The position numbers and the translations under genes were made by a program. A DNA stretch of 13,381 nt from RI-283 sp964487925. GTDB taxonomy: Bacteria; Pseudomonadota; Gammaproteobacteria; SZUA-140. Positions 6,741-13,381 of this stretch are shown here, one piece after another; position 1 is the first letter of the stretch, and every line of letters begins with the position of its first letter. Location: NCBI GenBank assembly GCA_964487925.1, contig CAZASZ010000055.1:1-13381 (forward strand). Reading direction: 5' to 3'. The notes under the pieces are model-generated. The model was not told the origin of the DNA and searched no databases. It worked only from the letters and a program-made list of their open reading frames with translations.

Positions 6741-7595
6741 TCAACTCCGCTCAAAAAGCGGAGAACGATTCATCGCCTTGACGACAAAACCACTCCACTC
6801 CGAAGGCAACCGACGACAGAGCGCCTGCGCCTCGTGCTGATCATCTAAACCGGAGAAGACGCAACCGCCAGTCCCCGTCATCCGCCCACCAACGCCATGT
6901 GCATCTAGCCAGTCGAGCGCGGCATCAACAGCCGGATACCGCGACCGCACAACATCTTCGCAGACATTGGAAAACCGGCCTGCCAGAAAGCCGGCCATTG
7001 TGATGGATTGGCAATCCCGTGTCAATTCCGAAGCGGTGAAAATCAGCCCCGTATCTACGTGACAACCGGGATCGATCAACAGCATCCAAGGTTGGTCCGG
7101 TTCAACCTCGGATAAGGTCTCGCCGACCCCCACGGCCCAAGCGGCACGACCGAACACGAACACCGGCACATCGGCGCCCAATTTAAGTCCCAGGGCGCGG
7201 AGTTCAGACTCGTTAAGACCGCAACCCCAGAGCTCGTTAAGCGCTACCAATACCGTTGCCGCATCGGAACTCCCTCCGCCCAGCCCGCCACCCATCGGTA
7301 TGCGTTTGGTCAAATGAATGTCCGCGCCCATTGCAACCCCCGCTAGGGCCTGCAATCGCTTGGCGGCTGACACGCAGAGATCCTCCTCAGGCAAGCCCTC
7401 GGGACCACCCACGCGGCGGATTACACCATCGGCACGAAGCGCGAAGCGGAGTTCGTCGCAGAGATCGATGAACTGAAACAGCGTCTGAAGTAGATGATAA
7501 CCATCCGAGCGGCGGCCCGTGATGTGCAGAAAACGGTTGATCTTGGCAGGCGCGAGCCAGACACGGGCATCGGCAAAATTGCGAGGTATGTTCAT
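6741..7595 (-). CDS. ispE: 4-diphosphocytidyl-2-C-methyl-D-erythritol kinase (IspE)
   Basis: IspE phosphorylates CDP-methylerythritol at the 2-hydroxyl with ATP, the fourth step of the MEP (non-mevalonate) isoprenoid pathway. The 284-residue GHMP kinase shows LAPAKINRFLHITGRRSDGYH (catalytic Lys18), the glycine-rich ATP loop PMGGGLGGGSSDAAT (100-114) and the catalytic Asp in LGADVPVF (Asp142). A late TGTGGC segment is seen near the C-terminus. A TTG seven codons upstream (7616) would overlap an extended -10-like element, so the ATG at 7595 is preferred. No Shine-Dalgarno is visible. In many Gammaproteobacteria lolB sits directly upstream; here the next gene upstream on this strand is a methyltransferase instead. 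Confidence 0.95.
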   Translation of the reverse strand: MNIPRNFADARVWLAPAKINRFLHITGRRSDGYHLLQTLFQFIDLCDELRFALRADGVIRRVGGPEGLPEEDLCVSAAKRLQALAGVAMGADIHLTKRIPMGGGLGGGSSDAATVLVALNELWGCGLNESELRALGLKLGADVPVFVFGRAAWAVGVGETLSEVEPDQPWMLLIDPGCHVDTGLIFTASELTRDCQSITMAGFLAGRFSNVCEDVVRSRYPAVDAALDWLDAHGVGGRMTGTGGCVFSGLDDQHEAQALCRRLPSEWSGFVVKAMNRSPLFERS

Positions 7596-7606
7596 GGTGA
7601 CGGCGG

Positions 7607-7615
7607 AGTATAACA
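7607..7615 (-). promoter_or_regulatory. Candidate extended -10 promoter for ispE
   Basis: The minus strand reads TG-T-TATACT from 7615 to 7607, an extended -10 (TGn plus a 5/6 match to TATAAT), with no good -35 needed. Transcription would start about 7 nt downstream, only a few bases before the ispE ATG at 7595, so the message would be nearly leaderless. This agrees with the absence of a ribosome binding site. Confidence 0.4.
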
Positions 7616-7745
7616 ATCCCGCGCCGTCTTTTTACATAGCTAGCCGATTTCCGGCAGGTCAGGTGACCCGGATCCGCAATTGCATAGCGGATATTGTGAC
7701 TTGATTAAAGTCAGGCCACCCGGGTCCCCGACGGTACAAATAAAC

Positions 7746-8612
7746 TCATTTCCTTGCTGTGGCGACCAGCATTTCGCAAGGACCGTTGAACTGCCCGTCG
7801 ACCTCGAATTGCGCAAGAGACTGTTCGATTTCATCCCATGCGTCATCTTGTTCCGGCGCCGACAAACCGGAAAGCATTTGATGAAGCGCACCAAACGATT
7901 CTTGCTCGAATTGTACGCATTCGGCGGCGGATCCCATACGTACCGGCGCATCAATGGCGCGGACCTCCACATCCTTGAAGCCTGCCTCGGTCAACGCTGT
8001 GGTCAACACCTTCTCATCACCCAGGCTGAATGGGCCGGGTTGCCCCGGCAACGGGGACGGCAACTGTGCGCGTCGCCTGATAATCGATACCGGTATCGAG
8101 AAGAAAGGATTTCGCTCTCCAGTGGAATAGACCATTACGCCGATGCTACCGCCGTCCTTTAGATGGTGACGCATGCCGCTCAAGGCCTTCTGCTGATCCG
8201 GAAAATAAATAAGGCCGACTCGCGATATGACGACGTGGAAGGGATCTGTTCGAAGTTCGGTCAGCTTTTCGCCGTCCATCACCTGAGTGTCGATGTTGTC
8301 GTAGCCGGCGAGGCTGGCGTTCGTTTTTGCATACTCCAAGATGCTCGAAGAGAGGTCTGTCGCCAGTACACGCCCGCCCTTGCCCACACGGCGGGCCGCA
8401 ATCAATGACTGGTCGCCGGCGCCGGCCGCCACATCGAGCACTCTCTTCCCCACGTCAACATCAGCCATATCCATCATGGCCTCCGTAGCCGGTCCCAGCC
8501 ACCTCGATAACAGCGGTCCCCAGCGATACCACGCTTCGGCAGCCCTATCCCATTGCTGGCGGGTCGTCTCTTTAAACTTAATCGGATCAAATGTCACTTG
8601 AGTCTGAGTCAT
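7746..8612 (-). CDS. Class I SAM-dependent methyltransferase (UbiE/Methyltransf_11-like)
   Basis: The 288-residue protein has a Rossmann-type SAM site. Motif I is VLDVAAGAG (58-66), an acidic residue ends strand 2 in ATDLS (Asp86), and the MDGEKL segment (112-117) follows. A motif-IV-like stretch FHVVISRVGLIYFPDQ is next. This spacing is typical of small-molecule methyltransferases related to UbiE/MenG. No substrate-specific signature is recognised. Two ATGs are possible: the one at 8612 is preferred because the AAAGGGGG ribosome site sits 6 nt before it, whereas it abuts the ATG at 8618. The gene is divergent from a LysR-family regulator, the usual layout of a regulator controlling its neighbour. 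It is not part of the surrounding housekeeping blocks. Confidence 0.88.
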   Translation of the reverse strand: MTQTQVTFDPIKFKETTRQQWDRAAEAWYRWGPLLSRWLGPATEAMMDMADVDVGKRVLDVAAGAGDQSLIAARRVGKGGRVLATDLSSSILEYAKTNASLAGYDNIDTQVMDGEKLTELRTDPFHVVISRVGLIYFPDQQKALSGMRHHLKDGGSIGVMVYSTGERNPFFSIPVSIIRRRAQLPSPLPGQPGPFSLGDEKVLTTALTEAGFKDVEVRAIDAPVRMGSAAECVQFEQESFGALHQMLSGLSAPEQDDAWDEIEQSLAQFEVDGQFNGPCEMLVATARK

Positions 8613-8703
8613 GGCCATCCCCCTTTAAGATTCGCAATGTATGACACGGAACCAGTTTAGACGTGTTATTTTTCACATCAATTCCCAAAAAAAAGAAATC
8701 AAA

Positions 8704-8719
8704 TGTGCAAAAATGCACA
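8704..8719. promoter_or_regulatory. Palindromic candidate operator between methyltransferase and lysR genes
   Basis: TGTGCA (8704-8709) and TGCACA (8714-8719) are exact inverted half-sites around AAAA. The site lies 15 nt before the regulator ATG. LysR-family proteins bind interrupted dyads of this kind in divergent promoters and often repress their own gene. A second, imperfect dyad ATGACACG (8641-8648) / CGTGTTAT (8662-8669) lies nearer the methyltransferase and could be the activation site. Confidence 0.45.
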
Positions 8720-8734
8720 AAATGGAGGGTGTCG

Positions 8735-9634
8735 ATGAATTGGGATGACCTGAAGCTATTTCTCGCGGTGGCGAGGGAGGGGTCCATCAGCGGCGGCGCG
8801 AGGCTATTGGGTGTCCAGCACTCTACGGTTTCACGGCGTTTGCGCGCATTGGAAACTGGGCTAGGCGTACGTCTGATCGATCGCAAGAAAAGCGGTTATG
8901 AACTCACCGTGGCGGGTGAAGCCCTGAAATTGGCTGCATGTAAGATGGAACATGAGGTGTTAGAAATCGACAGCACCTTGGTCGGCAAGGACGCTATCAG
9001 ACTGACCGGAAAATTACGCATCACGGCCATCAACAATATGGCGTCAACGGTCTTGATGCCCATGTTTTCCTCTTTCAGCAAGCGATACCCCGATGTGGAT
9101 CTGCACATCATGGTTTCCAATAAGTATGCCAGTCTGGCTGAACGCGAAGCCGACATCGCTATCCGGCTTACCAACACGCCGATGGAAACATTGATCGGCA
9201 AACGTCTTATCACCGTGGCGTCGACGGTGTACGGCGGGCGTGAATACCTTGCGCGGTTGTCCGCCGCAGGCGGCGAGCTTCAGTGGCTGGGGGTAGAGTG
9301 CTGCGACTTTCATCAATCCTGGACAAAAAATACCTGTGGTGGCGACTACTGCCACAATTTTTTCGTTGACGATACCCTATTGACCATTTCAGCTTTGAGA
9401 GAGGGTCTCGGGGTGGCTTACCTGCCGTGTTTTATGGGTGATACGGATCCGGTGCTGCAACGGTATTGTCCCCCGGACCCTAATCTGGAATTGGGGCTTT
9501 GGCTTCTATTTCACCCGGACTTGAAACGAACGGCCCGGGTACTGGCGTTTCGCGACCATATGACCGAGGTCGTCGAGGCACAACGAGACCTATTTGAAGG
9601 AGGACGACCTTTGGCGCCAGAACAGGTGAATTAG
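8735..9634 (+). CDS. LysR-family transcriptional regulator
   Basis: The 299-residue protein begins MNWDDLKLFLAVAREGSIS, a typical LysR-family start. A winged helix-turn-helix covers about residues 3-62, with the recognition region ARLLGVQHSTVSRRLRALE. A periplasmic-binding-protein-like effector domain follows from about residue 90, and the late segment SALREGLGVAYLPCFM is typical of the family. The frame extends upstream to a GTG at 8663, but the ATG at 8735 fits the family start and has GGAGG 8 nt before it. The gene is divergent from the methyltransferase and probably controls it, with autoregulation through the intervening palindromes. The effector is unknown. The next gene, holC, starts 54 nt after the stop and is unrelated in function. 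Confidence 0.93.
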   Translation: MNWDDLKLFLAVAREGSISGGARLLGVQHSTVSRRLRALETGLGVRLIDRKKSGYELTVAGEALKLAACKMEHEVLEIDSTLVGKDAIRLTGKLRITAINNMASTVLMPMFSSFSKRYPDVDLHIMVSNKYASLAEREADIAIRLTNTPMETLIGKRLITVASTVYGGREYLARLSAAGGELQWLGVECCDFHQSWTKNTCGGDYCHNFFVDDTLLTISALREGLGVAYLPCFMGDTDPVLQRYCPPDPNLELGLWLLFHPDLKRTARVLAFRDHMTEVVEAQRDLFEGGRPLAPEQVN

Positions 9635-9688
9635 CGCGATTCACCCGGTTTCGTTTACAGGGTGTCGTCAACTAGCTAAGCTGCCCCG

Positions 9689-10117
9689 ATGACCCAGATC
9701 GACTTCTATATCCTACAAAACGAACGCGCCGGCCAACGTGACCGGACGCTGTGCCAGCTCGTTCAAAAGATCTACGGGCTTGGCCACGAGATATGCATCC
9801 TGGCGGAAGACCCCACAGATGCCCGCCAGCTAGATCAACTGCTCTGGACCTTCAACCCAAACAGTTTCATTCCGCACGAAATCGAAGATGGTAGCCACCA
9901 GTGTTCCTCCCCCATTCGGATCACCCTGCCGGATCAGGATAATCCCGCAACAGACGTACTGATCAACCTCCGGCCCACCATCCCCCAACATCCCGACCAG
10001 CACCAACGCATCGTCGAGATCATCGACGGCGACGACACCCGCCGCCAAACCGGCCGCGAACGCTACCGACAGTATCAATCGCTCGGATTGACTATAGAGA
10101 CGCATACATTGGGCTGA
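9689..10117 (+). CDS. holC: DNA polymerase III subunit chi (HolC)
   Basis: Chi is a small clamp-loader-associated subunit that links the DNA polymerase III holoenzyme to single-strand binding protein. The 142-residue protein shows the family features. These are an N-terminal strand IDFYIL, the segment RQLDQLLWTFNPNSFIPHEI (LD-LLW and FIPH are hallmarks), DVLINLRP, and a C-terminal RERYRQYQSLG. Length matches the usual ~145. No clear Shine-Dalgarno precedes the ATG; family alignment supports the start. Its place directly upstream of valS is conserved in Gammaproteobacteria. The pepA gene that often precedes holC is not here; a LysR-family gene is. Confidence 0.93.
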   Translation: MTQIDFYILQNERAGQRDRTLCQLVQKIYGLGHEICILAEDPTDARQLDQLLWTFNPNSFIPHEIEDGSHQCSSPIRITLPDQDNPATDVLINLRPTIPQHPDQHQRIVEIIDGDDTRRQTGRERYRQYQSLGLTIETHTLG

Positions 10118-10164
10118 TCCAACTAAACGATTCGGGCCGCCGGACAAAATCCTCCAGTAAGCGG

Positions 10165-10194
10165 TTAGCGCCCATTTCCCGACGCGGTTATAAT
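10165..10194 (+). promoter_or_regulatory. Candidate sigma-70 promoter for valS
   Basis: A perfect TATAAT lies at 10189-10194 in the holC-valS gap. The best -35-like hexamer at 18 nt spacing, TTAGCG (10165-10170), matches only 3 of 6. Transcription would start about 75 nt upstream of the valS ATG. Confidence 0.5.
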
Positions 10195-10269
10195 GCCGCG
10201 ATTCAAGACATCACTTCACTATATATAAACGATCGTGTCCTAACCGAATCGATCATTGACTGGAGCCCC

Positions 10270-13044
10270 ATGGACAAGACTTACCAACCCGAAGCCATCG
10301 AACGAAACTGGTACGAGACCTGGGAGCGCGACGGCGTATTCGCGCCGCAGAACACATCCCAGGCGACCGGTGAACCCTATTGCATCATGATCCCGCCACC
10401 GAACGTGACCGGCACGCTGCACATGGGTCATGCCTTCCAGGACACGCTCATGGACGCCCTGATCCGCTATCACCGTATGACCGGGGACAATACGCTTTGG
10501 CAGGTCGGCACCGACCACGCAGGGATCGCGACCCAGATGGTCGTCGAGCGACAGCTCGCGGCCGAGGGCAAGACGCGTCACGATCTCGGTCGCGATGACT
10601 TCATCGACCGGGTCTGGCAGTGGAAACAGGAGTCCGGCGATAGCATCACGCGCCAGTTGCGCCGCATGGGGGCCTCGCTTGACTGGTCGCGCGAACGCTT
10701 CACGATGGACGAGGGCCTGTCCGATGCCGTCCACGAGGTCTTCGTCAGGCTCTATGACGAGGGCCTGATCTATCGCGGCAAACGTCTCGTCAACTGGGAC
10801 CCGGTCCTGCACACGGCCGTCTCCGATCTCGAGGTCATCTCCGAAGAAGAGGCCGGGCATCTTTGGCACATGCGCTATCCGCTGGCCGACGGCAGCGGTC
10901 ACCTCACGGTAGCGACGACCCGCCCCGAGACCATGCTGGGCGATACAGCCGTCGCCGTTCATCCGGAAGACGAGCGTTATCAAGCACTGATCGGCAAGGA
11001 AATCATCCTGCCTTTGGCCGACCGCCGTATCCCAATCATCGCGGACGATTACGTCGACCCCGAATTCGGAACCGGCTGCGTCAAGATCACGCCCGCACAC
11101 GATTTCAACGACTACGCCATGGGTCAGCGCCATGACCTGCCCCTGATCAACATCCTGACGATAGACGCCAAGATCAACGACGAGGCGCCGGCCGCCTACC
11201 GGGGCCTGGACCGCTACGAGGCACGTAAAAAAGTCGTCGCCGATCTGGAGGCCCTCGGCCTGCTGGCCGGCATCGAAGACCATAAGCTCATGGTGCCGCG
11301 CGGCGACCGTTCGGGCACGGTCATCGAGCCGCTTTTGACCGATCAATGGTTCGTCAAGGCCGAGCCGCTCGCCAAACCCGCCATCGAGGCCGTCGAGAAC
11401 GGCTCGATCCGTTTCGTGCCCGACAATTGGAAGAACACCTATTTCGAGTGGATGCGCAACATCCAGGACTGGTGCATCAGCCGTCAGATCTGGTGGGGGC
11501 ATCGCATCCCAGCCTGGTACGACGACGAAGGCAAGGTTTACGTCGGTCGCAACGAGGCCGAGGTCCGCGCCAAACACGGGCTGGGTGACAACGTCGCCCT
11601 CAAACAGGATGACGATGTCCTCGATACCTGGTTCTCCTCGGCGCTGTGGCCCTTCTCGACCCTGGGCTGGCCGGAGGAGAGTCCAGCGCTCAAGACCTTC
11701 TATCCGACCAGCGTGCTCGTGACGGGTTTCGATATCATCTTCTTCTGGGTCGCTCGCATGATAATGATGGGCCTCAAGTTCACCGGCGAGGTCCCTTTTC
11801 ACGATATCTACATCCACGGTCTGGTGCGCGATGCGCACGGTCAGAAGATGTCCAAGTCCAAGGGCAACGTGCTCGACCCGATTGATTTGATTGACGGCAT
11901 CGAACTCGAGACCCTGGTCGACAAGCGCTCGCGCGGCCTCATGCAGCCCGAGATGGCCAAAAAAATCGTCAAGGCAACCCGCACCGACTTCCCCGACGGT
12001 ATTCCGGCCTTCGGCACCGATGCCCTGCGCTTCACGTTCGCGGCGCTCGCCTCGACGGGCCGCGACATCAAGTTCGATCTCAATCGTATCCAAGGCTATC
12101 GCAACTTTTGCAACAAACTCTGGAACGCCGCCCGCTACGTGCTCATGAACTGCGAAGGGCAGGATGCATCGGCCGTGCCGGGCGAGCCTTTACATGTCAT
12201 CGACCGATGGATCCGCTCGCGTCTGGGGCGGACGATCGCGACGGTCCGCCAGTCGGTCGAGACCTACCGTTTCGACCTCGCCGCCCAGGCCATCTACGAG
12301 TTCACGTGGAACGAATATTGCGACTGGCATCTCGAGCTGACCAAGCCCCTGCTGGCCGATGAGTCCCGTAGCGAGGCCGCGCGCCAGTCGACGCGCCACA
12401 ACCTCGTCGGCATCCTCGAGGCCCTGCTGCGACTGGCTCACCCGCTGATCCCGTTCATTACCGAGGAGATCTGGCAGCGCGCGGCGCCCGAGGCGGGTAT
12501 CCAAGGCAAGACAATCATGCTGCAACCCTACCCCGATGCCGCCGATTGGGCGGAAGACACGGCAGCCGAGATCGAGCTCGCCTGGCTCATGGAGTGCGTC
12601 GTCGGCGTGCGCAAGATCCGCAGCGGCATGAATATCGCGCCGGGCAAACCGCTGCCACTTTATCTGCAACAAGGCGATGCGAACGATAAGGCCCTGTTTG
12701 AAACGCATAAGGAACTCTTGAGCCGTCTCGCCCGCCTCGAATCGATCCACTGGCTTGAAGCCGATGACGCTGCCCCCGAAGCGGCCACGGCCATGGTCGG
12801 CGAGATGCGTCTACTGATCCCGCTCGCGGGACTCATCGACAAGGACGCGGAGATCGCCCGCCTCACCAAGGAGATCGAACGCATCGGCAAGGGCATGGAG
12901 GCCAGCGAAAAGAAACTCGCCAACGCCAACTATATCGATCGCGCGCCCGCCGAGGTTGTCGCCAAGGAGCGGGAACGTCTCGCCGAGATGCGGACGACCC
13001 GACAGGGACTTGAAGAACAGCTTACGAAGATCGAGGCGCTTTGA
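10270..13044 (+). CDS. valS: Valyl-tRNA synthetase
   Basis: ValS charges tRNA-Val with valine and hydrolyses misacylated threonyl-tRNA-Val. The 924-residue class I synthetase has the HIGH motif as HMGH (51-54, in PPPNVTGTLHMGH) and the connective-peptide editing domain with TTRPETMLGDTAVAVHP (216-232) and GTGCVKITPAHDFND. The KMSKS loop is at 526-530 (GQKMSKSKGNVLDP). The anticodon-binding helical domain is followed by the C-terminal coiled coil of about 70 residues (855-924) rich in Lys/Glu/Arg heptads. It is a little shorter than the ~950 residues of enterobacterial ValS but complete. The ATG follows GGAG by 4 nt. It lies downstream of holC with its own probable promoter. Confidence 0.98.
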   Translation: MDKTYQPEAIERNWYETWERDGVFAPQNTSQATGEPYCIMIPPPNVTGTLHMGHAFQDTLMDALIRYHRMTGDNTLWQVGTDHAGIATQMVVERQLAAEGKTRHDLGRDDFIDRVWQWKQESGDSITRQLRRMGASLDWSRERFTMDEGLSDAVHEVFVRLYDEGLIYRGKRLVNWDPVLHTAVSDLEVISEEEAGHLWHMRYPLADGSGHLTVATTRPETMLGDTAVAVHPEDERYQALIGKEIILPLADRRIPIIADDYVDPEFGTGCVKITPAHDFNDYAMGQRHDLPLINILTIDAKINDEAPAAYRGLDRYEARKKVVADLEALGLLAGIEDHKLMVPRGDRSGTVIEPLLTDQWFVKAEPLAKPAIEAVENGSIRFVPDNWKNTYFEWMRNIQDWCISRQIWWGHRIPAWYDDEGKVYVGRNEAEVRAKHGLGDNVALKQDDDVLDTWFSSALWPFSTLGWPEESPALKTFYPTSVLVTGFDIIFFWVARMIMMGLKFTGEVPFHDIYIHGLVRDAHGQKMSKSKGNVLDPIDLIDGIELETLVDKRSRGLMQPEMAKKIVKATRTDFPDGIPAFGTDALRFTFAALASTGRDIKFDLNRIQGYRNFCNKLWNAARYVLMNCEGQDASAVPGEPLHVIDRWIRSRLGRTIATVRQSVETYRFDLAAQAIYEFTWNEYCDWHLELTKPLLADESRSEAARQSTRHNLVGILEALLRLAHPLIPFITEEIWQRAAPEAGIQGKTIMLQPYPDAADWAEDTAAEIELAWLMECVVGVRKIRSGMNIAPGKPLPLYLQQGDANDKALFETHKELLSRLARLESIHWLEADDAAPEAATAMVGEMRLLIPLAGLIDKDAEIARLTKEIERIGKGMEASEKKLANANYIDRAPAEVVAKERERLAEMRTTRQGLEEQLTKIEAL

Positions 13045-13045
13045 C

Positions 13046-13071
13046 AAAAAAATGGGGGACCGAAGTCCCCC
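13046..13071 (-). terminator. Strong intrinsic terminator for the minus-strand copper oxidase gene
   Basis: On the minus strand GGGGGAC-TTCG-GTCCCCC (13071-13054) is a 7-bp stem capped by a stable TTCG tetraloop, followed by A and seven T (13052-13046). This is a textbook intrinsic terminator, 37 nt after the stop of the NirK-like gene. It lies between convergent genes; the plus strand has the hairpin but no T run, so valS would be terminated less efficiently by it. Confidence 0.85.
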
Positions 13072-13107
13072 GAATTCCCCGTTGGTTGGGAAAACAGATC
13101 GGCGCTG

Positions 13108-13381
13108 TTACCGAATCAGTATGTTGTCGCCCTTGCCGGCCTTGGGATCGGCGTCAGGCTTGTTCATCAACACCGTGATCGCGCCGCGCATGGCCGCGCT
13201 CATGGTGTGATCGACAATCGCATTGTTGGTTGCCCGATCGGCAGGCGAAACAATATCGAATGCTGAGGCCTCGCTTACCGCCACGTTGTAGGTCTGTACG
13301 TCATATAGGGTGTTCTTCGGGTTGCCATTGATATAGACACGGTCCCAGATCCCAGCGATGGGATGGAAGGCGACCGGCATA
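13108..13381 (-). CDS. C-terminal fragment of a NirK/AniA-like copper nitrite reductase or related multicopper oxidase
   Basis: About 90 residues are visible; the gene continues off the right edge, so the Met at 13380 is internal. The segment FHPIAGIWDRVYINGNP matches the pattern FHVIGxIxDKVYxxG at the start of the last strands of the second cupredoxin domain in copper nitrite reductases of the AniA type. There the His is a type 2 copper ligand. The later IVDHTMSAAMRGAITVLM matches the VDHxxxRAxxKGAxGxL motif. Such enzymes reduce nitrite to nitric oxide in the periplasm. The turn before VDH (SPADRATNNA) differs from the usual PGxY. The last ~15 residues form a polar tail. A specific NirK assignment cannot be confirmed without the N-terminal copper sites. 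Confidence 0.65.
   Translation of the reverse strand, partial: MPVAFHPIAGIWDRVYINGNPKNTLYDVQTYNVAVSEASAFDIVSPADRATNNAIVDHTMSAAMRGAITVLMNKPDADPKAGKGDNILIR

Noticed and set aside
6745..6763. 7-bp hairpin CTCCGCT/AGCGGAG at the end of ispE as a terminator
   Set aside because: On the transcribed (minus) strand no T run follows, and most of it is coding sequence for the last residues of IspE.
6609..6848. Plus-strand frames beginning near the tRNA-Gln gene (MAGVPGFEPGYAGIK type)
   Set aside because: They translate the complement of tRNA-Gln and run antisense into ispE; a known annotation artefact.
10128..10251. 8-nt complementary segments CGATTCGG and CCGAATCG in the holC-valS gap
   Set aside because: They are more than 100 nt apart and such a match is likely by chance; no T-box-like features precede valS.
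10240..12093. 617-codon open frame on the minus strand opposite valS
   Set aside because: It is fully antisense to a clear valyl-tRNA synthetase and its composition (Asp/Val/Gly/His-rich, no domain) is typical of the shadow of a GC-rich coding frame.

Overview
The window looks like chromosomal DNA of a gammaproteobacterium. On the minus strand it carries the block ispE - tRNA-Gln - prs - rplY - pth - ychF - tRNA-Leu, and on the plus strand holC - valS; both are familiar gammaproteobacterial housekeeping neighbourhoods. Codon use is moderately GC-rich. A giant multihaem cytochrome at one edge and a copper nitrite reductase-like protein at the other suggest a respiratory lifestyle with extracellular electron transfer and possibly denitrification. 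Genus cannot be read from the sequence; a Chromatiales-like organism is only a guess.

Layout. Positions 1-2135 (+) hold the C-terminal part of a very large c-type cytochrome built from about 11 diheme repeat units. In the visible part there are 24 CXXCH motifs and one terminal CX4CH. Positions 2136-2711 carry no convincing gene but are dense in inverted and tandem repeats and end in a terminator-like hairpin. Positions 2712-7595 (-) hold the housekeeping block: tRNA-Leu(UAA), ychF, pth, rplY, prs, tRNA-Gln(UUG) and ispE. The prs-rplY gap contains a set of nested complementary arms that could form a multibranch leader RNA upstream of rplY, followed by a perfect 20-bp palindrome. Positions 7746-9634 hold a divergent pair, a SAM-dependent methyltransferase (-) and a LysR-family regulator (+), with a palindromic candidate operator between them. 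The pair lies between the ispE block and the holC-valS block. Positions 9689-13044 (+) hold holC and valS. Positions 13108-13381 (-) hold the C-terminal fragment of a NirK/AniA-like copper oxidase; a strong intrinsic terminator at 13046-13071 sits between it and valS.

How the genes work together. The minus-strand block supplies isoprenoid precursors (IspE), PRPP (Prs), a 5S rRNA-binding ribosomal protein (L25), peptidyl-tRNA recycling (Pth), a ribosome-associated ATPase (YchF) and two tRNAs. HolC and ValS supply a DNA polymerase III clamp-loader subunit and valyl-tRNA. The methyltransferase/LysR pair is accessory and its substrate is unknown. The two edge genes are the likely ecological specialisations. 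The best candidates for something undescribed are the repeat-built cytochrome and the structured prs-rplY spacer; no defence system, CRISPR array or intact mobile element was found.
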